Shown here in pieces: positions 1-7,600 of a stretch of 21,066 bases of DNA (the stretch's first letter is position 1; every line of letters starts with the position of its first letter). Position numbers and translations under genes: made by a program. Origin of the DNA: a virus. Under the pieces are notes generated by a model that did no database searches, was not told where the DNA came from, and saw nothing but the letters and a program-made list of their open reading frames with translations. The stretch covers positions 1 to 21,066 of IMG/VR virus record IMGVR_UViG_3300035703_000447, one strand, 5' to 3'.

Positions 1-624
1 TTCCACATCTAATAGATGTGTTACCAAATTGGCCAATATGTTTTTTTTGAACGTGCTGGGCTTTTTATCTTTAAATGCGGCACTGTATGCATCTCTCCAG
101 TTTTGAAAAACTGGGTCTGCCATCTTAAACCATTCAATAGCAAGTTTACTATCCCGCTTAAAATAAAAAAAACTGTTGTACAATTTTGGTAAGTTGTACT
201 CTTGTTCTATCTCAAAGCTGTGAAACTTATTGGTATGATAATTTCTATAGGTACGGGCATTGGATGGAATTGCAACGTCGTAGTCCGCAAATGTATCCCA
301 AAGTAATCCACAATCAACTTTGTTAAAAATAGTGTCATAGTCTACATATATTGTTTCTTTGAACGGGGAACAGTGCAGCATTTGCCAAAAATTTGCACCA
401 TGAAACCCGTCCTTGTGTGCAGTATTACCAAACGGCAATTCTGTAATATAATCAAATGCATGTAAATATTTCTTAGGAATGTTATCAGTGGCGTTTTTAT
501 CCACCACCAAACAAACCTCCGCAGCGGGGTCAGACTGTTTAATACTTAGTGCAAGTGCATAACTGTATTTTACCTTGTCAAGATCTGTGTTGATTCCCAG
601 TGTTAAAAATCCGCGCTCTGACAT
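1..624 (-). CDS. Glycosyltransferase-like protein, GT-A type with DxD motif (second tandem copy), 3' end cut by window edge
   Basis: The frame is open from the ATG at 624 to the window edge, giving 208 codons with no stop, so the C-terminus is missing. The start overlaps the stop of the upstream gene (TAATG) and has an AAGG ribosome site six bases upstream. The protein begins MSERGFLTLGINTDLDKVKY. Around residues 88-100 it has SPFKETIYVDYDTIF, a hydrophobic strand ending in D95-Y-D97. That pattern is typical of the metal/nucleotide-sugar-binding DxD of GT-A fold enzymes such as GT8. Later segments (IPSNARTYRNY, KLYNSFFYFKRDS, FQNWRDAY) match the neighbouring 298-aa protein by eye, so the two are paralogues. 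I recall similar proteins in marine T4-like phages, usually annotated as glycosyltransferase or hypothetical. Donor and acceptor cannot be told from the sequence. A non-catalytic nucleotide-sugar-binding role is also possible. Confidence 0.75.
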   Translation of the reverse strand, partial: MSERGFLTLGINTDLDKVKYSYALALSIKQSDPAAEVCLVVDKNATDNIPKKYLHAFDYITELPFGNTAHKDGFHGANFWQMLHCSPFKETIYVDYDTIFNKVDCGLLWDTFADYDVAIPSNARTYRNYHTNKFHSFEIEQEYNLPKLYNSFFYFKRDSKLAIEWFKMADPVFQNWRDAYSAAFKDKKPSTFKKNILANLVTHLLDVE

Positions 625-1520
625 TACACACCTTTCATCATTTTAAATATAGTTTCAGTATGACGATCAAGTGAGCGTTTGTTCATCACGTGGATGTTGT
701 CTTTAACTATACGTGTTAGAATATTTTTCCACGGCTCTTTGCGATTGTGTGACAACAGTATCCAATCGTTGAGGCTTTTGATTTCCACTACATCATCTTT
801 TTGATCCATGTTGATTAATGGAACGCCGGCAAAATCGTGAAGATAATTGTTGTTGTTGAACCCGTTCAGGATATGAGCTGCAATACTTACACAGAAGTCT
901 GTTCTAAACAATCCCGGGGGAAACTGGTACAACAAGTGATAGTAATCCCAATTGTCTTTAACATGTTCCCATAAATCGAAGAATATTTTACTTTCTTGAC
1001 TTTTATCAAAATAAACCACAGTACTCCACCAATGGTGTATACCTGCTTCATTTAGCGTTTGTTCGTTTAGATAAGGTAACTGATGTTCTAAATATCTTGC
1101 ATTACGATGCAAGCTAACAGGAATATCAGTTTCGAATATATAATCATAGAAATTGTTCTGTATAAAATAGTCAGTGTCTATTAACAATGTTTTTTCAAAA
1201 GGACTTAACGAAAAAATATCATCTTTGTTTTTGTTGTTGAACTGTGCGTTAAATTCAGTCCATGGACTATCAAAATGTTTTCGACTATTACTAGCATGAA
1301 CTATATCATGCACTACCACTGTATCAAAGCAAGCTGCGTGAAGTTCAGTGCTTATACTTTCTTTAAGCCAAGCATAAGACCCAGTGTCAGTTACTAGACA
1401 AGTGGTATTGTTCTTCATGTTTTGTTTAACATAGTGCGCAGCAAAGTGTGCGTATTTTATGTAATCAAGTTGATTGTTATTGTATGCAAACATGCACACA
1501 CCGCGTTCTTCCTCACTCAT
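624..1520 (-). CDS. Glycosyltransferase-like protein, GT-A type with DxD motif (first tandem copy), 298 aa
   Basis: I chose the ATG at 1520 because it overlaps the stop of the 115-aa gene as TAATG, the same coupling used elsewhere in this string. The reading frame extends two codons further to a TTG at 1526, which is a less likely start. The protein begins MSEEERGVCMFAYNNNQLDY. It carries SPFEKTLLIDTDYFIQNN, with D115-T-D117 as the likely DxD of a GT-A nucleotide-sugar transferase. The middle region (SLHRNARYLEHQLPYL, HWWSTVVYFDKS, VKDNWDYYHLLY) lines up by eye with the truncated neighbour downstream, including the shared NAR, a Y/S-x-x-x-YF strand and an NW motif. About 300 aa is plausible for a small phage glycosyltransferase. 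It ends at 624 overlapping the next start. Late co-transcription with virion genes suggests modification of virion or host-surface glycans, but this is inference. Fold assignment is moderately secure; catalytic activity is not. Confidence 0.75.
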   Translation of the reverse strand: MSEEERGVCMFAYNNNQLDYIKYAHFAAHYVKQNMKNNTTCLVTDTGSYAWLKESISTELHAACFDTVVVHDIVHASNSRKHFDSPWTEFNAQFNNKNKDDIFSLSPFEKTLLIDTDYFIQNNFYDYIFETDIPVSLHRNARYLEHQLPYLNEQTLNEAGIHHWWSTVVYFDKSQESKIFFDLWEHVKDNWDYYHLLYQFPPGLFRTDFCVSIAAHILNGFNNNNYLHDFAGVPLINMDQKDDVVEIKSLNDWILLSHNRKEPWKNILTRIVKDNIHVMNKRSLDRHTETIFKMMKGV

Positions 1521-1867
1521 TACCAATCCATAATTGTTTTAATATTTCTAGACTTGTTGAGTTTTTCAACTTGTATCTTATATTCATTAGTGGCTTCTGT
1601 GTATGCGCCAATCAAAAGATCCAGAAATTCTTGGTAACTTGAAATTTCCACCGGATTATCTTTGGTATCAATTGCTATACCAGATTTTTTACCATTAACG
1701 ATCAAGGCGTTTATAAATCCAATGGTGGCAGCATCTGCTACAAATACACCGTTATTATGATGTACCGTTTGCAAGATATGCATTCTTGCACGTACATTTC
1801 GTCGTTGATTGCTCAGTGTGCTGCGATAGTTAGCGAATTCTAGCGCACGTTCGAGTCTCTCGTCCAT
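1520..1867 (-). CDS. Conserved-looking 115-aa protein of unknown function
   Basis: This is the first gene after a late promoter box at 1900-1907. It has a good ribosome site (AGGAG at 1880-1876, eight bases before the ATG). The protein starts MDERLERALEFANYRSTLSN and has a charged N-terminal helix with RRNVRAR. A central hydrophobic stretch GVFVADAATIGFINALIVNG follows, then an acidic region with EISSYQEFLDLLIGAY, and a basic end VEKLNKSRNIKTIMDW. No signal peptide or clear membrane segment is present. I recall proteins of similar size and layout (N-terminal NYR..L..Q, C-terminal KSR..) in T4-like cyanophages and other marine myophages, without a known function; I could not check this. It overlaps the first glycosyltransferase-like gene by one base (TAATG), so the two are translationally coupled. 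I do not assign a function. Confidence 0.8.
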   Translation of the reverse strand: MDERLERALEFANYRSTLSNQRRNVRARMHILQTVHHNNGVFVADAATIGFINALIVNGKKSGIAIDTKDNPVEISSYQEFLDLLIGAYTEATNEYKIQVEKLNKSRNIKTIMDW

Positions 1868-1899
1868 ATGAGTTTCTCCTATTATATACTAATATAATG

Positions 1900-1907
1900 T
1901 ATTTATA
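1900..1907 (-). promoter_or_regulatory. T4-type late promoter box TATAAATA
   Basis: The minus strand reads GCTATATAAATACAT, a perfect TATAAATA. T4-like late promoters, recognised by gp55-type sigma factors, consist of this box at about -13 to -6. The start of transcription would be near 1894, leaving a leader of about 27 bases that includes the AGGAG of the 115-aa gene. The box lies in the longest intergenic gap of the window. It would drive the 115-aa gene and the two glycosyltransferase-like genes. Confidence 0.75.
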
Positions 1908-1923
1908 TAGCAGTTGTCAACCG

Positions 1924-3084
1924 TTAACTGTCGTCGCCTGTGTTAAAATTATCGCTGATTGACAATATAGGGTCAGGATTAACATCAAAAATCGCACTGT
2001 TTCGTTCAATAATGTCAGGCATAAGATAGCTACAGGTGGCTTCTATTTGTCCGTCTATTACTTGATCAAATGTGGTATCATCTAAAGTTAATTTAAATCT
2101 GACTGCTCTGCCACCATCGGCCCATTTGCCGTATAGCTTGAATCTTAGATTGGCATATGCACTGTATGATCCGTAGCTTGACGCATATACAGATGTGGAC
2201 GGTGGGCAATAATGGTACCCGGTGGTATAACCTGGCATGCTGTTTGAAACAAATCCAAATGCACCTGTTGGTTCAAAATTATAGCCGTATCCGTAGCTAC
2301 TAACTGTAACACCTGAACTAGTAAACAACAAACCCTCGTCGTCTGCACCTGCGTCACTTCCGTCGCCATAGTACTGTGTAAGATCATAAAATCCTTTGCC
2401 TTCACTTGTACCAGCAGTATAATTGTTGTTACTTTGTTGTAAATTGTTCCAGGTAAAACTAAGAACACCAATTTCGTTTATAACGTCACTCCAGTTATAA
2501 TATCCTGCTGTACAACCGCCTGACATTTCTAGCATAATACGCAACTGACCGCCGCTGTTAAAAAAGTATCTAGCATGACTGTAATCGTCAAACGTCCACA
2601 CATGCTCTGATGTAATTTTATTTGTCCAAGGAGTAGTTCTTTTATAAGGTCCACCCGAAACCGGAGTCGCAATTAGCGCACTTGCATTGATAGGATCAAT
2701 TGTTAAATGTGTATTGTTTGCTAGTATGGTGTTGTTTATTTTATTTTCGACAATGTTTAAATCTTCAGCTCTGACCGGAGTTCTGACTTCAACAGTGGTT
2801 CTATTAGTGGGTGCAGAAAACACAAGTATAGTATCTGTTAGATTACAGTGATCCACCATAACGTTGGTTCGATCCACTGTGTACTGTAATCTATCAGCAG
2901 TTATTAATTCTTCAACAGCAACAGTGTCTTCAATGTTGGGTGCGCCCCATCCAAACTTGTGATTTGTTTTGTCCAAGTCAGTAACAGCCGCGGTACTATA
3001 ATTGTCACCAAACACTTTGTTAACAAGTGTAGCAACACTATTATATTCGCTGGCTTGTGCTATTGCACCTGGGCTAACAGTCAT
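1924..3084 (-). CDS. Virion structural protein, probable tail-fibre or baseplate-associated, 386 aa
   Basis: The ATG at 3084 overlaps the stop of the 305-aa gene (TAATG), with AGGGA about eight bases upstream. The N-terminal 60 residues (SPGAIAQASEYNSVATLVNK and onward) look helical. Residues of roughly 60-150 alternate short strands with T/N-rich loops. A segment near residue 170, HARYFFNSGGQLRIMLEMSG, resembles a motif (FFN.GG..R) that I recall in structural proteins of marine T4-like phages. Roughly residues 225-315 are rich in Gly, Tyr and Ser (SSYGYGYNFEPTGAFG, ASSYGSYSAYANL), suggesting a beta-rich, loop-heavy surface domain. The C-terminal part (FKLTLDDTTFDQVIDGQ) looks like a beta-sandwich. 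No enzymatic motif is visible. It is the last gene of the virion-type trio and is followed by a 56-nt gap with a new promoter. The exact virion role is unknown. Confidence 0.7.
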   Translation of the reverse strand: MTVSPGAIAQASEYNSVATLVNKVFGDNYSTAAVTDLDKTNHKFGWGAPNIEDTVAVEELITADRLQYTVDRTNVMVDHCNLTDTILVFSAPTNRTTVEVRTPVRAEDLNIVENKINNTILANNTHLTIDPINASALIATPVSGGPYKRTTPWTNKITSEHVWTFDDYSHARYFFNSGGQLRIMLEMSGGCTAGYYNWSDVINEIGVLSFTWNNLQQSNNNYTAGTSEGKGFYDLTQYYGDGSDAGADDEGLLFTSSGVTVSSYGYGYNFEPTGAFGFVSNSMPGYTTGYHYCPPSTSVYASSYGSYSAYANLRFKLYGKWADGGRAVRFKLTLDDTTFDQVIDGQIEATCSYLMPDIIERNSAIFDVNPDPILSISDNFNTGDDS

Positions 3085-4001
3085 TACTTTGTCCCTACAA
3101 CTACTTCTATTAGACCAGCGCCGTCAACCTCTTTACTGGTGAGAGCTCTGCCAATAATTCGTCTATAATCCCCTAGTTCTGATGCAAATGCTGCACGAGC
3201 ATGACCTTCAATGCTGCTAGTTACCAGTCGTTGTCCTTTGTCTACTTTTCCTATCACCTTGCAAGGAACACGCCCAGCAAGTGCTACAAATGGATGAGTA
3301 GCGTCTGTTCCGGCGGCACTGTTCATTTCAAATCCCGGCGCAGTTGATACAATACCAAATACTTCCACACTAGCTTCTGCTTTTGAACTTGTAATTTCTT
3401 TTTCGCCGCCCAATATCACCACTGTGCCGGGCTCATATACATTGTCTGCTGCATATCGTTCTGCAAGGTCAGCGTATTCTGCGCTGGTGGCAATGCCTCT
3501 GAACTTGTAGTTGCTGGTGATGTTCATATTAACGCCAGCCTGGATCACAGGAAATTGGGTAGACAGTGCAGTAACTCCATCTTCGAGATATTCTGTTGGA
3601 TGTGGTGTCCACGCAACTGTGTCGTCTACTGTGATAGTTACAATTTTATCATCCACAATGTGTTCTATAGTGAAATGATATATGTTGAGAGTGTCAAGTC
3701 GTTTTCTAACTTCCATACGAGTTGTTCCAGCTGGACTACCGATGGGATACCAGCGTCCGTTGTCGTACAACATCAGATAGCTGTTGGCAGTATCATACCA
3801 CAACTGTCCTTCAGTTGGATTAACAGGCGCAGTTGTGTTGGCATGATGTTCTAAGAGCCTAAGAAAATTCTCATTTAATGATTCACCAAATCGATTGTAA
3901 TTCTTTCCTATCAGCACTAAGCTGGTACTAGTGTCAACTGTACCGTCATTAACTACTATAGGTGTTTTTCCGCTGGTCGCATAGTCTACTGTATATGGCA
4001 T
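3084..4001 (-). CDS. Tail-fibre-like structural protein, 305 aa
   Basis: The start ATG at 4001 has AGGA at 4012-4009, seven bases upstream. The N-terminal region, residues about 25-80, contains LVLIGKNYNRFGESLNENFL followed by TEGQLWYDTANSYLMLYD. I recall this module (GKN...GE.LNENF.RLLE..A......P..GQLWYD) in tail-fibre and structural proteins of T4-like cyanophages. The C-terminal 120 residues contain AEYADLAERYAADNVYEPGT, VVILGGEKEIT, VFGIVSTAPGFEMNSAAG and RRIIGRALTSKEVDGAGLIE. This is the recognisable domain (YADLAE.Y..D..YEPGTVV..GG..E.T) found near the ends of many marine phage fibre proteins. There it often precedes an S74 chaperone domain, but none is encoded here. The protein is short for a fibre and may be a tip, adaptor or short fibre. 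It ends overlapping the next gene by one base. Confidence 0.8.
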   Translation of the reverse strand: MPYTVDYATSGKTPIVVNDGTVDTSTSLVLIGKNYNRFGESLNENFLRLLEHHANTTAPVNPTEGQLWYDTANSYLMLYDNGRWYPIGSPAGTTRMEVRKRLDTLNIYHFTIEHIVDDKIVTITVDDTVAWTPHPTEYLEDGVTALSTQFPVIQAGVNMNITSNYKFRGIATSAEYADLAERYAADNVYEPGTVVILGGEKEITSSKAEASVEVFGIVSTAPGFEMNSAAGTDATHPFVALAGRVPCKVIGKVDKGQRLVTSSIEGHARAAFASELGDYRRIIGRALTSKEVDGAGLIEVVVGTK

Positions 4002-4014
4002 ATGTTTATCCTAC

Positions 4015-4614
4015 TCATACATCGCTGTACGATGTTCTTATTCTTAATGTATAAATTATCTGTATTTTTCGATTAGCACTTTTTTGCACTGGATGAAAAA
4101 TAACATGAGTTAGCAGGTCGTTGTTTGCAGTGTACAATGCTAATTCGTCAAATACGTAAGCATCGTTCATATTTGCACTGGTATCATACGTGTCCTGCCC
4201 CACCGGGATGTTGTAATCAAGTGTGCATGTCACTACAACATCACTATACAAGTTACCATTGGTGTGTACTACTTCTGTACCCCTGTCTGCTGACCCTGAG
4301 ACAATTTCGTCTACGCTTTGATTATAGGTTTCGTTATACAATGCACCAGTGGTAACGTTTGTATTAGTTGCTTTGTAGGTTACTGCACCTAATCCATCTA
4401 TAATAGTGCCACCGTTACCAAATCGCATGTCTGCAATTTCATAGGTTCCAGTAACACCAGATTCATTGGCCAACAGTTTAGCAATTGCAATACTCATATT
4501 TTCAAAATTAATAGCATTACGTCGGCGTACTAACACTTCGCCGTTATCAGGATCCCATATAGTAATATGACCTTCTATACCTATCAAGGGTTTTTCAATT
4601 TTTGACAAACTCAT
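4015..4614 (-). CDS. Baseplate or tail-fibre-associated structural protein, 199 aa
   Basis: This is the first gene after the late promoter box at 4635-4642. The ATG at 4614 has only a modest ribosome site (GAGAG, about seven bases upstream). The protein starts MSLSKIEKPLIGIEGHITIW, followed by DPDNGEVLVRRRNAINFENM and IAIAKLLAN, then ADMRFGNGGTIIDGLGAVTY. I recall small marine T4-like structural proteins with this layout (G...I.DP..GEVL...NAI..ENMS.A.A..LA....... ..FGNGGT). The rest is beta-strand rich and ends with DELALYTANNDLLTHVIFHP and a basic SANRKIQIIYTLRIRTS. No catalytic motif or signal peptide is visible. The position between the giant wedge-region protein and the 305-aa fibre-like protein supports a structural role, possibly connecting fibre to baseplate. 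Function inferred from context. Confidence 0.7.
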   Translation of the reverse strand: MSLSKIEKPLIGIEGHITIWDPDNGEVLVRRRNAINFENMSIAIAKLLANESGVTGTYEIADMRFGNGGTIIDGLGAVTYKATNTNVTTGALYNETYNQSVDEIVSGSADRGTEVVHTNGNLYSDVVVTCTLDYNIPVGQDTYDTSANMNDAYVFDELALYTANNDLLTHVIFHPVQKSANRKIQIIYTLRIRTSYSDV

Positions 4615-4634
4615 ATTTTTTCTCTCATTTGTAG

Positions 4635-4642
4635 TATTTATA
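4635..4642 (-). promoter_or_regulatory. T4-type late promoter box TATAAATA overlapping the giant gene's stop codon
   Basis: The minus strand reads CGATATAAATACTA, a perfect TATAAATA whose TAA at 4640-4638 is also the stop codon of the 3698-aa gene. The predicted start of transcription is near 4629, giving a leader of about 15 bases to the 199-aa gene. Together with the box at 1900-1907 it shares the ten-base core ATATAAATAC. It would drive the 199-, 305- and 386-aa genes. Confidence 0.75.
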
Positions 4643-7600
4643 TCGTTCCAAACCCTGCATTTCTTATAAATGCGTGTTCGGGTGTAGTTCCTGCTGTTGA
4701 TAGGCTAACACCAGTATCATTATATGCCATACGTAGTCCGTTACCGTAATCGATAAAGTTATCTAATGTAGGAATACGCTTGGTCCAGCTAGCATCTTCT
4801 ACACTAGCACCATTGGAATGAGTTGTAGTACTAGTACCCCGGGTACCACGTATACAATAAACCAGAGTATTACCTTCGATTGCGCCGTATTCAATACGTT
4901 CATTGCCAATCCATACTACACCACGTGGTGTAGTAATTGATTCGTATACAGTATATGTACCTGCTGGATCGGTTAGTAATGCTGCATTTACTACTGCAAT
5001 AGTAGTATCTGTTTCGGTGATCGAACTTGCAAGTGTTGTTTTTGCTGCGTCAACAATTGCAATACTTTCTTCTATACCACTCGGAGCAAAATAATCAATC
5101 TGGAATGATCTGGTATCACTGGTCTCAGTTGCTCCGTTAACATTGGTCTGTACACGAATACGAATATTTTCTGTAAAATCGACAGGGTAAATTTCACTGC
5201 CCCATCCTTCTTCTATAGGCTGTACAAAAGTATTACCATCGTATATAAAGTCAATGTCCACGTCCGGCGTAGTAAATGTACTTCCATCTTCGTTCGTAGG
5301 CGCGGTGCTGCCGGTTACTGTGCCATCTTCTACATAGTTGTCTGCTGAATACCCAGTTACTACATACGGATCTGCTAAGAATGTAGATGTAAATTCACCA
5401 CCGCTCAATATAGTATCACCTGCCCATGATCTGCCACTGTGATTATTATACTTCAGTATTATTTCTTCATCTAAATCAAGTTCAGTGATTTCTATATCAT
5501 TGGTTTCAGTGTAAGTAACTGCTTCAGTTGAACTGAGTAATTTAGTATGGAATGGTTTTATACTACTGAAAAATTCTTCAACTGCATCCATTGTATAATT
5601 TTGATATGTTGCTTTTTCCTCCAATAGAGGATGTTGTATTTTAAGATCAACAAAGGTTGTCTTGAAAGCAAAGTCATCGGTAGTGTTGTCTGCAATTGCT
5701 TGTTGCAGGCAAGAGAACCACAGTTGATTGTAGAGATATTTAAATCCGCCTATGAAAATTCTATTGCGCAATTCATCAAAAATCTTAGAAATAATATTTC
5801 CAAGATGGCTGTCGAACCCGGTAATATCAAATCCCACAGTGTCGAATCCATGACCGAACTTTGATTGATTCCACAGTTCTTCGCTGAATTCAATGGTGCC
5901 TTTTTTCTTCCATACCAACACCCATTCATTGTTCACATATCTGTAAATTTCAGGTCTGTTCGTGTTGTCTTCATGCAGTGCATTTTTTACATAAACATAG
6001 GTGTTTTCAGCGTAGTCAGCAGTTTCTCCCAGTACTGGTATCAGATCAAACTTTGATTCAACTGTCAAGTCCGGTACATTACTAATATCAAATTGATACA
6101 ACAGTGTACCATCTGCTGCGTAATCTCTACGAATCCAATCGATGTAATTCCAATACTTGCTGATATCATAGGTCACTGCACCTTCAACATAAGTTGAATT
6201 TAACACAGTGTCCCAGCCATTCATTTGACTTATCAAACAGATGTCACTGATCAATTTATTAGCAGTTTGTATAAAGTTGTGTCTGGCTTCCTCGTGATTT
6301 CTGATCAGACTTTGATTGGGTCTAGTCAAATGTCCGTAACGATTATACGGATGTAAACTTAAATCTGGTAGTGCTTTACTTCTGACAATGTCAATGTCAG
6401 CTTCAATTGTGTCATCTACTAATGAATATTCGTATATACGACTCCAATAATATTGTGCAGTGTCCACCGAAGGACTATGATTTAAATTCGAATCAATTAG
6501 ACTTATATAATATTTCTCGTCTTGCTCTACTACTTGATCTTTGTTATAAACTGTAAACGCAGAATATGTAGAATAGTTGTAGCGAATCTTGTTCCAGTTG
6601 TAAGCTACTAAACTGTCTCGCATTTTAATATGAAGCTGTTCGGGTATTGGTCGATTTTGATCACTATCACTCAACAGTGTGTATTCAGTCAACGGCATTG
6701 CATTGCTGATATAAGTTTGATTGATTTGTATAACACTGTTGTTGGTTACAAAATTTTCTATATTAGCAACAAACAACGAGTCAGCGCCAGATGCAGCACA
6801 CCAAGTAATATCATACGCTGTTGGATTTTCGATCAATTTAGCTAACTGATAGGTGTTGTAGTTTCTAATACCAGCATAGCTGTTTTTATTTTTAACCCAA
6901 AAGTAATAGTTGGTGGCAGTTGAATTTGTCTTTGGATTGTAATAAGTTTGTTCAGTCCACTGATACACTTGTTCGCCGTTCAGTGTTTCAGTATAAACTT
7001 CGCCACTCGCAGGTTTACCGTCGATCACAATGCCATCATCAACTAGCGATTGCCACTGATCTGGCAATGACGGACTACGAGTCCATTCATACACATCAAC
7101 TGTTGCGCCGTCGAATAATCTTCCCCAGTTGTTTTGCTGATAGTCGATACTGCTTTGTTCATAATCTAAATAAATCGCAGTATTTAAATTCCACCAACGA
7201 ACACCGATATGTTGATCGCTCCATGCTCTTTCATTGTTTGTATAGCCTGAAATATTACTATAGTTGTAATTAGCAATGTCTGAAGCGGATTTAAATTCAA
7301 TTTCTTTATCGATAAACCCCGGAAGTATGCCTTTAGCAGGATCCCAAACTTCAATAGTAGTAATCAAACTTCTAGTAACTGAATCATATATTTTTACGTT
7401 GTGTATTAGATCATTGCGAGCTTGTGCAATGCTGGTTCTAATTTTAAGCCAAGTGCCTTGGCCGTAATGTCCAGCAGTGTTACTAAACAAACCAGTATAA
7501 CGATATACAGCCGGATAACCAGAGTTATCGTCATCAACAAATGCATAGATAGGTTTTAGTCTATTATTTTGTCTATAATTGCTAAAATTGTATTTGTAAA

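Noticed and set aside
1521-1526. TTG start two codons upstream for the first glycosyltransferase-like gene
   Set aside because: The ATG at 1520 overlaps the upstream stop as TAATG, the coupling seen repeatedly here, so it is the better start.
1911-1930. Inverted repeat CAGTT...AACTG after the 386-aa gene, as a terminator
   Set aside because: Only a five-base stem with a ten-base loop and no T-run in transcription direction; too weak to call.
2145-2471. Minus-strand open frame of 108 codons inside the 386-aa gene
   Set aside because: Different frame within a well-supported gene; composition (Val/Leu/Thr-rich, no motif) typical of a shadow frame.
3084-4001. S74 peptidase/chaperone domain in the 305-aa protein
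   Set aside because: The protein ends right after the YEPGTVV-type domain; no S74 catalytic region follows.
4003-4010. GATAAACA on the minus strand upstream of the 305-aa gene, resembling a late box
   Set aside because: Two mismatches to TATAAATA, in a 13-base gap and overlapping the AGGA ribosome site. The 305-aa gene can be expressed from the box at 4635-4642.
6920-7273. Plus-strand open frame of 117 codons
   Set aside because: Shadow of the giant gene; Cys/His/Ser-rich composition and no promoter or ribosome site.
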